A stretch of DNA of 64,000 nt from positions 806,001 through 870,000 of the forward strand of contig NZ_SODV01000001.1 in the NCBI RefSeq assembly GCF_004366355.1, written 5' to 3'. The translations under genes were made by a program, and so were the position numbers. The notes beneath the pieces are model-generated. The model worked only from the letters and a program-made list of their open reading frames with translations, was not told where the DNA came from and did no database searches. Positions 51,712-59,270 of this stretch are shown one piece after another. Numbering within the stretch: the first letter of the stretch is position 1; each line of letters starts with the position of its first letter. The DNA is from Dinghuibacter silviterrae. GTDB taxonomy: Bacteria; Bacteroidota; Bacteroidia; Chitinophagales; Chitinophagaceae.

Positions 51712-53160
51712 TTAATGTGAATATTTAAAATCGGTGTAGACACCATTTGTCCATCCAAAGCCTTCCTGGTTGAGGTATTCGCCGTGCACCGCGCGGTTCA
51801 TCGGGTCCTCGACGTTGTATTTCTCCATCAGTTTTCCGGTCCCCGCATAGACCGTTTCCACGGCCCACATCCAGTTCCGTTTGATCCGGCCGGCCATCCC
51901 TTCCAATCCATAGCGTTGCAGCCCCTGACAGGCCACCCACTGGAGCGGGGCCCACCCGTTGGGGGCATCCCATTGCATCTCTGTATACGCAAGTGTCGTG
52001 AGCAAACCACCCGGCCGGAGGAAATGCCGGTCGAGCAAGGCCGCCGTTCGCATGGCCTGTTCGGAGGTCGCCACGCCGGCAAACAAAGGGAAAACCATCG
52101 CCGCCGTGGGTGCGGGGCATGGTTGTGCCTGCACCAGGTCGTAATCCCCGAAACAACCGGTGCCCGGGTTCCATAAATAGCGTTGAATCGCCCCTTCCCG
52201 TCGCTGCGCGCGAAGGCGGTAGTGCGCGGCGCGTTCCCCTTTAAAAGCTTTTTCCAAAGCCCTTTCCAGCAGGAGCAAAAGACAGTTCAGGTCGACCGGC
52301 ACCAGGTCGGTCGTACGAATGCTTTGCGGCGACCGGCCATCTGCCAGCCACCGGCTGCTAAAGTCCCAGCCCGACTCCCCGCCGGCCCGCAGGTGCCGGA
52401 ACAAACCAGGATGGCCATGACCCGCAGCAAGGTCGAGGTCGTGCTTATAGCCTTCCGGACGGGGCGTGTCGCGTTCGTCCCAATAACGGTTGAGGTGTTC
52501 GCCCCCCGGCATGCGGACGACATGCCGGATGGTCCCCTCGCCGGTCGCTTCCCCTTCCATCCAGAAGGCATATTCTTTTTCCAACTGGGACGCATAGACC
52601 GCAAGGCTCCCGGGGCAGAGCTCCAGCATCAACGAGAAAAAGGGCGGCTGCGACCGGCTTAGGAAATAGGTCCGGTTCGCGTTCGGGATAAAACCATAAA
52701 CGTCGATGAGGTAGGCGAAATTCCTTAGCATCCCCGCCAGCAACTCCGTTTTGCCCGCCACCTTCAACCCCAGCATAGTAAAAAAGCTGTCCCAGTAAAA
52801 GATCTCCCCAAACCGTCCCCCCGGTACTACAAAAGGCTCGGGGAGCGGGATCAGGGTGCTGTAGGCATTGGTCGAACGACGGGTCAGCGCCCCCCACATC
52901 ACGTCGATGTATGCATCGATGGACAGTTTGCCTAAATGGAGGGACGCTTCGCCGTTGGGGAGATCGAAGTACTTATCGAAGAAAGCGCGGAGCTGAAAGC
53001 CGGGTTTTTGCTTTTCTTTTCTGTAGCGCTCCAGGATCTGCCGGGCGGGCAGCCGTGGTTCGCAGTCCACAAACGTCTTTTGGTCATCCAGAACCTCGCC
53101 CAGCTGGATGTCGACAAACAACTCCCCAAAGTCTTCCACGAAAACTGTCTTGTTTTTCAT
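51712..53160 (-). CDS. treF: Trehalase, glycoside hydrolase family 37 (cytoplasmic type)
   Basis: 482-aa alpha,alpha-trehalase. Family signatures are PGGRFGEIFYWDSFFTML at residues 113-130 and QWDAPNGWAPLQ near 400; the catalytic Asp lies in SGWDFSSRW and the catalytic base region in QEGFGWTNGV. There is no signal peptide, so it acts in the cytoplasm like TreF and needs trehalose imported intact, which the adjacent MFS gene can supply. It splits trehalose into two glucose. The gene is second in the operon, 13 bases after the transporter. Confidence 0.95.
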   Translation of the reverse strand: MKNKTVFVEDFGELFVDIQLGEVLDDQKTFVDCEPRLPARQILERYRKEKQKPGFQLRAFFDKYFDLPNGEASLHLGKLSIDAYIDVMWGALTRRSTNAYSTLIPLPEPFVVPGGRFGEIFYWDSFFTMLGLKVAGKTELLAGMLRNFAYLIDVYGFIPNANRTYFLSRSQPPFFSLMLELCPGSLAVYASQLEKEYAFWMEGEATGEGTIRHVVRMPGGEHLNRYWDERDTPRPEGYKHDLDLAAGHGHPGLFRHLRAGGESGWDFSSRWLADGRSPQSIRTTDLVPVDLNCLLLLLERALEKAFKGERAAHYRLRAQRREGAIQRYLWNPGTGCFGDYDLVQAQPCPAPTAAMVFPLFAGVATSEQAMRTAALLDRHFLRPGGLLTTLAYTEMQWDAPNGWAPLQWVACQGLQRYGLEGMAGRIKRNWMWAVETVYAGTGKLMEKYNVEDPMNRAVHGEYLNQEGFGWTNGVYTDFKYSH

Positions 53161-53173
53161 TGGTTAGCGGTGA

Positions 53174-54466
53174 TTAGAACTCGAATTGAACAAAGGGAGC
53201 CGCCTTTCGCGCCGGCCGGCTCCTGACCTGCCGGAAGACAAAAAGCCCCGCGAGCAAAAGGGTGATGGGTAGCAAGGAAAAATAAAATGCGGTCAAACCG
53301 TTGTGGTACTGAAAGATCAACCCGGTGATCCTTGACCCCAGGGTGCCCCCCAGGGCCGCGAATATCCCGATGAGTCCGCCCATATATCCTTGCTTGTGCT
53401 TTGGCAGGGAGGAGAGGATGATGGAATTCAACACCGGAAAAACAGGCGCCAGCAAAAAGCCGATCAACGGCAACAGGAAGGCCGCCGGGGGCACCTGCGC
53501 CCAGGAATGTACCGCCAGGCCCGAGACCCTTTCCACCAGGGGCAGGGCCACCAACACCAGTGCCGCCGTAGCCAGCAGGCACACGACCAGGACCAGGAAC
53601 CAATTGAGCCGGCGGATCACCAGCCCTACCAGCAGGCGCCCCGCGGCATACGCCGCCGCCAGCAGGCTCGTGATGTCCACGCTGATCGTGGAGGGCAGGT
53701 TCAGGACTTTATTGTTAAAGGTGGGGAGCCAGCTCATCGTGCTTTGCTCGATTAGTACGTATAGGAACGCGCAAACCACGAAAGAAACGACTGTCGGCAG
53801 CGCCAGGAGCTTCAGCATCGCGTTCCACTCCGCGCCGCCGGGCTCCGCCCAGGCCCTCCCTCCGCCCGCGGCTCCGGCCCGCGCCTCCGACTCGTCCAGT
53901 GGGGCCAGCCACAGGTAAACAAACGCCCCCGCCGCCAGCGCGCCGAGCACGAAATACACCTGAAACCAACGCTCCGACCCGGCGTCCCGGTCGTCAATAA
54001 AGTGGCTGAAAAGAAAGTAGCCCAGGAAAATGCCCACGCAGAAAAAAGATTCGATAAAATTCATCACACTGATGTGCTCCTTCTCGGAAGACGTGATCAA
54101 CCCAATCGTGCCGTACACGGATACACGCACCAGGGCAAAACAAATCCCCGTCACGATAAACAATACACCCACCGAAGGAAAAGTGTGGATCAACGGGATG
54201 GTGCAGCATGTCAGGGCGATCAGCGCGAGCGCCGCGAGCATGGATCGCTTATACCCCACGCGCGTAATAAGAGAAGTGACCAGGAATGCCGCCACGGCGA
54301 TGGAGAGGTCCTTGCAGGCCTCCAAAAGGGACGCTCTGGCGGGAAGGACTTTGAAATAACGCTGCACCTGAAGGATGACGGTACCGACACTATTGAGGAG
54401 GATCCCGAACAGGAAGTAATTGACGAAGATCGAAATCTTGATACGGGTAGTACGCATAGCAGGCAA
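53174..54466 (-). CDS. MFS sugar transporter
   Basis: 430-aa major facilitator with 12 membrane helices; the N-terminus is MPAMRTTRIKISIFVNYFLF, and the fourth codon Met is an alternative start. The loop after helix 2 is TRVGYKRSM, a weak form of the MFS motif, and the long central loop is rich in Ala, Gly and Arg. Being first in the trehalase operon, it probably imports trehalose or a related disaccharide across the inner membrane. FucP-like or sugar-phosphate types are alternatives. Confidence 0.88.
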   Translation of the reverse strand: MPAMRTTRIKISIFVNYFLFGILLNSVGTVILQVQRYFKVLPARASLLEACKDLSIAVAAFLVTSLITRVGYKRSMLAALALIALTCCTIPLIHTFPSVGVLFIVTGICFALVRVSVYGTIGLITSSEKEHISVMNFIESFFCVGIFLGYFLFSHFIDDRDAGSERWFQVYFVLGALAAGAFVYLWLAPLDESEARAGAAGGGRAWAEPGGAEWNAMLKLLALPTVVSFVVCAFLYVLIEQSTMSWLPTFNNKVLNLPSTISVDITSLLAAAYAAGRLLVGLVIRRLNWFLVLVVCLLATAALVLVALPLVERVSGLAVHSWAQVPPAAFLLPLIGFLLAPVFPVLNSIILSSLPKHKQGYMGGLIGIFAALGGTLGSRITGLIFQYHNGLTAFYFSLLPITLLLAGLFVFRQVRSRPARKAAPFVQFEF

Positions 54467-54593
54467 TATTCGTTAGGATAGCTTCCCTGTAAAATTGGGC
54501 AAAAAGTTCAAGTGGTTTTTGGTGTGTATTCACTTTTTATTATACTCTATTAAGCTTTTTTTGGGTATATTAGTCTTGGAGGCCCCAAAAGGA

Positions 54594-55448
54594 GTGAAGA
54601 TTGAGTACGAAATCGTCCGGCCGGACGAAGGCAGCTGCTTCAGGACCCTGCACCAAAAAGTCCCCATCAGCAGCCTTTTCTGGCAGTATCACTATCATCC
54701 GGAGATAGAGTTGACCTGTGTGCTGAATGGCACAGGTACCCGCCACATCGGCAACCACCTCAGCAACTATACGGGGGGAGACCTCGTGCTCATCGGTAGC
54801 GACCTGCCTCATTCCGGTTTGGGGTGGCGGGGCAGCGACCCGCACGAGGAGATCGTGGTGCAGTTCCGCAGGGAAGTGATCCTGCCCTATACCGATCATT
54901 TTCCGGAAATGAAGGCCATCCTCCGGCTGATCGAAAGGTCCAGGTTTGGGATCCTGTTTAGCGGGCGGACAAAAGCCGAAGCCACCCGCCGCCTGGAGAC
55001 CATGCCCGGGCTGCCCCCCTTCGAACGGTATGTCCGGCTGCTGGAAGTCCTTCAATATCTGTCCCAGTCCCAGGACATTACCCTCCTGAACCGCCAAGCG
55101 CTCCAGTCCGCGGGGATTGACAAACACAAAAGCCGTCTCCAGAAGGTCCTCACCTACGTGGAGCGGCACTATCATGAAAAGATTGACATCCGGAAGGCGG
55201 CCGAGCTGGCTGCGATCTCGCTACCGTCTTTTTGCAACTATTTTAAAAAGACGACCAACATAACTTTTACCGACTTTGTAAACCAGTACCGGGTGCAAAT
55301 GGCCTGTCTGCAGCTCCAGGAGGACAAAACCGTGGCGGAAATTTGTTTTGAATGCGGGTTTAAGAACGTGACCTATTTCAACAAGGTCTTCAAGCAATTA
55401 CTGGGGGTAACCCCCACCGCCTTCAGGAAAGGAATAAAAGATGGATAA
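54594..55448 (+). CDS. AraC-family transcriptional regulator of the alpha-glucoside locus
   Basis: 284-aa activator with a GTG start at 54594 chosen because the protein then begins at the cupin domain (KIEYEIVRPDEGSCFRT); the frame stays open upstream from a TTG at 54495, but those residues look like untranslated leader. The sugar-binding cupin shows HYHPEIELTCVLNGTGTRHI. The C-terminal double helix-turn-helix covers about 180-284: IRKAAELAAISLPSFCNYFK and KTVAEICFECGFKNVTYFNK. It is divergent from the MFS gene and probably activates the operon on sensing the sugar. Confidence 0.9.
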   Translation: MKIEYEIVRPDEGSCFRTLHQKVPISSLFWQYHYHPEIELTCVLNGTGTRHIGNHLSNYTGGDLVLIGSDLPHSGLGWRGSDPHEEIVVQFRREVILPYTDHFPEMKAILRLIERSRFGILFSGRTKAEATRRLETMPGLPPFERYVRLLEVLQYLSQSQDITLLNRQALQSAGIDKHKSRLQKVLTYVERHYHEKIDIRKAAELAAISLPSFCNYFKKTTNITFTDFVNQYRVQMACLQLQEDKTVAEICFECGFKNVTYFNKVFKQLLGVTPTAFRKGIKDG

Positions 55449-55762
55449 TTGTGCGCATTGTAAAAAAAATCCCCTTATCTTAGCGCCTACCCAAAAGAAA
55501 AAAGCCACCTGTAGAAACAGACGGCCTCTAACGATTGCTTGCCATATGAAAAAGTTCAAAAAATCAGCCTTTTATCGGAACCTCTAACTTTTGCCTTCCA
55601 TCCTCTACGATTGTCTTGCCATATGTTCTGTTCCGATGACGATGTAAAAGTAATGCGCTAATTTTGCCTCCACAAAACAACTTGCTTGGGATTTACTCAT
55701 GCCAAAAGGGTTAATAAAAACTGAAAACCCTGGCCAGGACTGCGTTTTAGGAGATTTTCATT
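55449..55762. other. 314-base intergenic region with imperfect 24-bp direct repeats
   Basis: No gene is seen. Two near-identical 24-base segments lie at 55525-55548 and 55602-55625, sharing CCTCTA, ACGATTG and CTTGCCATATG. A TAATTTTG box at 55659-55666 fits the -7 promoter consensus for the next gene, although no TTTG box lies at the expected distance. A second candidate is TTG near 55458 with TATCTTAG near 55475. The repeats could be regulator binding sites. Confidence 0.45.
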
Positions 55763-57316
55763 ATGACGCCCAACAGCTTAACCGATGCCTTATTCCAACT
55801 CGTACAATCGTTAGAAAAGTCAGAAAAAAGGCACTTTAAATTATATATCAATAGAAGTTCAGGAAAAGAGGAGCTCAGGATCAGCCAGTTATTGGATGCT
55901 TTGGACAAAATGCCGGAATACGACGAGCGCTTATTGCTCAAAAAACTGGCCCCCATCACAAAACCGCAGCTCGCCAACCTCAAGACACACCTCTACAAAC
56001 AGCTCCTGGCCTCCCTGCGTCTGTTAAAGACAGCGGAAAACATTGATCTTCAACTAAGTGAACAGTTGGACTATGCCCGTTTGCTCTACAATAAGGGACT
56101 CAAGCACCAAAGCCTGAAGATCCTGGAGAAGGCAAAGGAAATGGCCAAAAACAACCACAAGTTCAATTTCCTGGCCCAGGTCATTTCCCTGGAAAAGAAA
56201 ATTGAAACCCTCCACATCACCCGCAGCTCCCAGGAAAAGGTCGAAGCCCTGGCCGAAGAATCCCGGGAGATCACCGGCCACATCGACCGGGTGTCCCGGC
56301 TGTCCAGCCTGGCGCTCCAGCTCTACCGCTGGTATATCAAAAACGGCCACGCCCGCAACGTCGCCGACGAAAAGAGTATCAGGGACTTCTTTTACAAGCA
56401 CCTACCAGCAGACGCGCACGCCATTACCGACTTTTACGAGCTACTTTACCTTTACCAGAGCTACTCTTGGTTTGCCTTTATCCGCCAGGATTTCCTGCAG
56501 TACTACCGGTATTCCCAAAAATGGGTCGACCTTTTCCACAACAAGGAGGTCATGATCGGCGTGGAACCCGGGCACTATATCAAGGGGATGCACAACCTCC
56601 TCAACGCCCACTTCGACCTGAGGAACTACAGGGAATTCGACCGGACGCTCGAACGTTTCGAAGCCTATGCGGTGACCCCCGTCGCCAACCTCCACGACAA
56701 CTTCCGGATCCATACGTTTATTTATATCAACGCGGCAAAGATCAACCAACACCTGATGGAGGGTTCGTTCAATGAAGGCCTGGCGCTCATCCGCCAGATC
56801 GAGCAACCCATGCATGACTCCGCCCCCTATATGGATTTGCACCGCCTGATGGTTTTCAATTATAAGATCGCCACCCTCCATTTCGGCGCGGAAGACTACA
56901 GCACCTGTATCGACTACCTCCAAAAGGTCATGACCGGACAAGCCGACCTGCGCATAGACCTCCAATGCTATGCCCGCCTGCTCCACCTCATGGCCCACTA
57001 CGAATTGGGCAACTATGAGCTGATGGAGTCCCTTACAAAGTCCGTTTACCGCTTTATGGCCCGGATGAAAAACCTCACGGTCGTCGAGGAAGAAATGTTC
57101 CGCTTTTTGCGCAGCTCCTTTGTCGTCTCCCCCAGGGAACTCCGGCCAGAGCTGGAAAAATTCCTCGACAAGATCAAACACCTGGAGGGCAACCGCTTCG
57201 AAACCCGTGCTTTTGCCTACCTCGATATCATTTCCTGGGTGGAAAGCAAGGTCTACCGCAAGCCGCTTAGCACGATTATTAAAGAAAAGTTTATGCAGAG
57301 CAAGCACCGCGCCTGA
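55763..57316 (+). CDS. Conserved helical-repeat (TPR-like) protein
   Basis: 517-aa soluble protein, helical throughout, of a type widespread in Bacteroidota but without known function. The N-terminus ALFQLVQSLEKSEKRHFKLY precedes a series of paired helices; YARLLYNKGLKHQSLKILEK and FGAEDYSTCIDYLQKVM look like TPR motifs. No signal peptide or membrane segment. The C-terminal RKPLSTIIKEKFMQSKHRA is basic. It is encoded alone, 21 bases upstream of the phosphodiesterase gene, which may share its transcript. Confidence 0.75.
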   Translation: MTPNSLTDALFQLVQSLEKSEKRHFKLYINRSSGKEELRISQLLDALDKMPEYDERLLLKKLAPITKPQLANLKTHLYKQLLASLRLLKTAENIDLQLSEQLDYARLLYNKGLKHQSLKILEKAKEMAKNNHKFNFLAQVISLEKKIETLHITRSSQEKVEALAEESREITGHIDRVSRLSSLALQLYRWYIKNGHARNVADEKSIRDFFYKHLPADAHAITDFYELLYLYQSYSWFAFIRQDFLQYYRYSQKWVDLFHNKEVMIGVEPGHYIKGMHNLLNAHFDLRNYREFDRTLERFEAYAVTPVANLHDNFRIHTFIYINAAKINQHLMEGSFNEGLALIRQIEQPMHDSAPYMDLHRLMVFNYKIATLHFGAEDYSTCIDYLQKVMTGQADLRIDLQCYARLLHLMAHYELGNYELMESLTKSVYRFMARMKNLTVVEEEMFRFLRSSFVVSPRELRPELEKFLDKIKHLEGNRFETRAFAYLDIISWVESKVYRKPLSTIIKEKFMQSKHRA

Positions 57317-57337
57317 GGCGCGGGGGTATCTTGCGGT

Positions 57338-58111
57338 ATGCAAAAATTCCTCTTCCTGTTCTTGCTGACGCCGTTTCTGGGCTCGGCCCAGCGTTACACG
57401 GTGGCCAACGCCCATTCCCACAACGACTACGAACAAGCCGTGCCTTTCCGTTGGGCCTACGGCGAAGCCTTCGGTTCCATCGAAGCCGACGTCTACCTCA
57501 TCCACGACACGCTTTTCACCGCCCACGATACCCCTGAACTCGCCCGTCACCGGACCCTCGAAGAATGGTACATCAAACCCCTCGACTCCTGTGTCGCGGC
57601 CCACGGCGGCTACCCCTATGCCGATACCAGCCGGATGTTGCAGATGCTCATCGAGCCCAAAACCGACGGGGTCCCCATCATCGCTGCGCTACTGAAAATC
57701 CTCGCGCATTACCCACGCCTGACCGCCAACCCCCATTTGCGCTGGACGATCACGGGGAACCGCCCCGATCCCTCGACCTTTGCGACCTATCCTTCTTTTA
57801 TCTGGTTTGACGGGGAATTCGATAAGACCTATACGCCCGACGCCCTTGCGCGGGTCGCCCTCTTTAGCGACGACTTCCGCAATTATTCGCTGTGGCTGGG
57901 CCGCATCGCGCTGCCCGCGGCGGATCGCGCGCGCCTGAAGGCCGCCGTCGACAGGGCGCACGCCCTTGGAAAGCCCGTCCGTTTCTGGGATGCGCCGGAT
58001 AGCCCGGCGGCCTGGAAGCAGTTGATGGAGTTGGGCGCCGACTGGATCAATACGGATCACATAAAGGCCCTATCGGCGTACTTGGCCGCTACTGCAGGGC
58101 CTGCTCGATAG
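57338..58111 (+). CDS. Exported PI-PLC-like phosphodiesterase
   Basis: 257-aa protein with a signal peptide (MQKFLFLFLLTPFLGSAQ). The first domain region is AHSHNDYEQAVPFRWAYGEA followed by SIEADVYLIHDTLFTAHD, the metal-binding and catalytic arrangement (HNDY, ExD, H) of PI-PLC/glycerophosphodiester phosphodiesterase-like enzymes with a TIM-barrel fold. The typical FxG-like C-terminal strand is WINTDHIKAL. Likely function is hydrolysis of glycerophosphodiesters or another phosphodiester in the periplasm. Its last 23 bases overlap the convergent hydrolase gene. Confidence 0.85.
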   Translation: MQKFLFLFLLTPFLGSAQRYTVANAHSHNDYEQAVPFRWAYGEAFGSIEADVYLIHDTLFTAHDTPELARHRTLEEWYIKPLDSCVAAHGGYPYADTSRMLQMLIEPKTDGVPIIAALLKILAHYPRLTANPHLRWTITGNRPDPSTFATYPSFIWFDGEFDKTYTPDALARVALFSDDFRNYSLWLGRIALPAADRARLKAAVDRAHALGKPVRFWDAPDSPAAWKQLMELGADWINTDHIKALSAYLAATAGPAR

Positions 58112-59126
58112 CCCCTTCTATCGCGACGTACACCTGTTTTTTCGGCTCGCTGAACTCTTTGTTGACAAGCACCACGGCCGCATACCCACGCCCAAAGTCG
58201 ACAAAGGCCCAACTGCCCTTCAGGCTCGGGGCGCAGATCAAGGGCTGGCCGGAGGCGTCTGTGCTTTGGATCCAGGCGCCCATCGCGTAGGTGTAGCCAT
58301 CGACGCCGATGGGGGAAGACTTGATCTGGGCGGCGGTGGTCTCCGCTTTGAGCAGCTCGGCCACCGAAGCTTCGGAGAGGACGCGCTTTCCGTTAAAGAC
58401 CCCTTTATTGAGGATCATGGTGGCAAAGTTCAAAAGCTCCAAAGGCGAACACAGCGCGCCATCGGCGGGGTCAACGGCACTGACGCCAAAGGGAAAGCTG
58501 CTGCGTTGCATATTAAGTGGACGGAAAAGGGTCTCTTTGACCAGTTGGGCGAAGGATTTTTTGGTGATGACCTCCAGGACCCGGCCCGCGATGGCATAAC
58601 CGGCGTCCGTATAACGGAACTCGGTCCCGGGGTTTGTTCCGATCTCCCTTTTGGCACAGAGGTCGTTTACTTCGGCTTCGAGGGTGGAATACTTCCCGAG
58701 GTGAAAGCTGCCGATGCCCGCGCCCGCCAGGCCGGTAAAGTGCGTAAGACATTGACGGACGGTGATGTAGGCCTTGCCATACGTCTTGAAAATGGGCAGG
58801 TAGGTGCTCACTTTGTCGTCTAAGGAGAGCTTGCCCTGGTCGACCAGTGCGAGGGTCAGGGCGGCGGTGAGCCACTTGCTGATGCTGCCGACGGGCACCG
58901 GCAGGTTTGCTTTGGCTTCTCCCATTTCGCGGCCGTATACAAGCTGGTTGTTCTTGTCTACCAGGACGGTGAAGTTCTTGTCGAGGTTTTTCTGGTTGGC
59001 CTCCAGGACCTGGTCCAGGGGTTTGAAGTTATAGGTGGACGGAGCGATCACCAGTTTTTGGGCAAAAATGAGGCTGGGGGCTAACAGGCATAAGCCTAGG
59101 ATAAAGGAACGGGTGGTAGTCAACAT
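58089..59126 (-). CDS. Beta-lactamase-like serine hydrolase, exported
   Basis: 345-aa protein with a signal peptide (MLTTTRSFILGLCLLAPSLIFA). The SxxK motif is SISK with Ser81, in the context PVGSISKWLTAALT; the second motif is the YxD variant RYTDAGYAI near residue 170, and HFTGLAG is typical of class-C-like esterases and penicillin-binding proteins (family S12). Such proteins include D-aminopeptidases, esterases and PBP4-like enzymes; beta-lactam resistance is not implied. Tail-to-tail overlap of 23 bases with the phosphodiesterase gene. Confidence 0.9.
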   Translation of the reverse strand: MLTTTRSFILGLCLLAPSLIFAQKLVIAPSTYNFKPLDQVLEANQKNLDKNFTVLVDKNNQLVYGREMGEAKANLPVPVGSISKWLTAALTLALVDQGKLSLDDKVSTYLPIFKTYGKAYITVRQCLTHFTGLAGAGIGSFHLGKYSTLEAEVNDLCAKREIGTNPGTEFRYTDAGYAIAGRVLEVITKKSFAQLVKETLFRPLNMQRSSFPFGVSAVDPADGALCSPLELLNFATMILNKGVFNGKRVLSEASVAELLKAETTAAQIKSSPIGVDGYTYAMGAWIQSTDASGQPLICAPSLKGSWAFVDFGRGYAAVVLVNKEFSEPKKQVYVAIEGAIEQALQ

Positions 59127-59270
59127 GAATTAAAGATAAAAGGAATTCCGTTTTCCGCTCCAGGTTTACGACGACCGGCTGTATAAAAACGACACATTAC
59201 AAACGGGCGGCTTTTTATATTGCACCATTCCACCTCCAAACGGCTGCAATATTTAAAAGACCTGGATATA

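Noticed and set aside
58089-59126. True beta-lactamase
   Set aside because: The SISK and YTD motifs fit the broad S12 esterase/peptidase group; no KTG motif in the expected form was found, so antibiotic hydrolysis is not supported.
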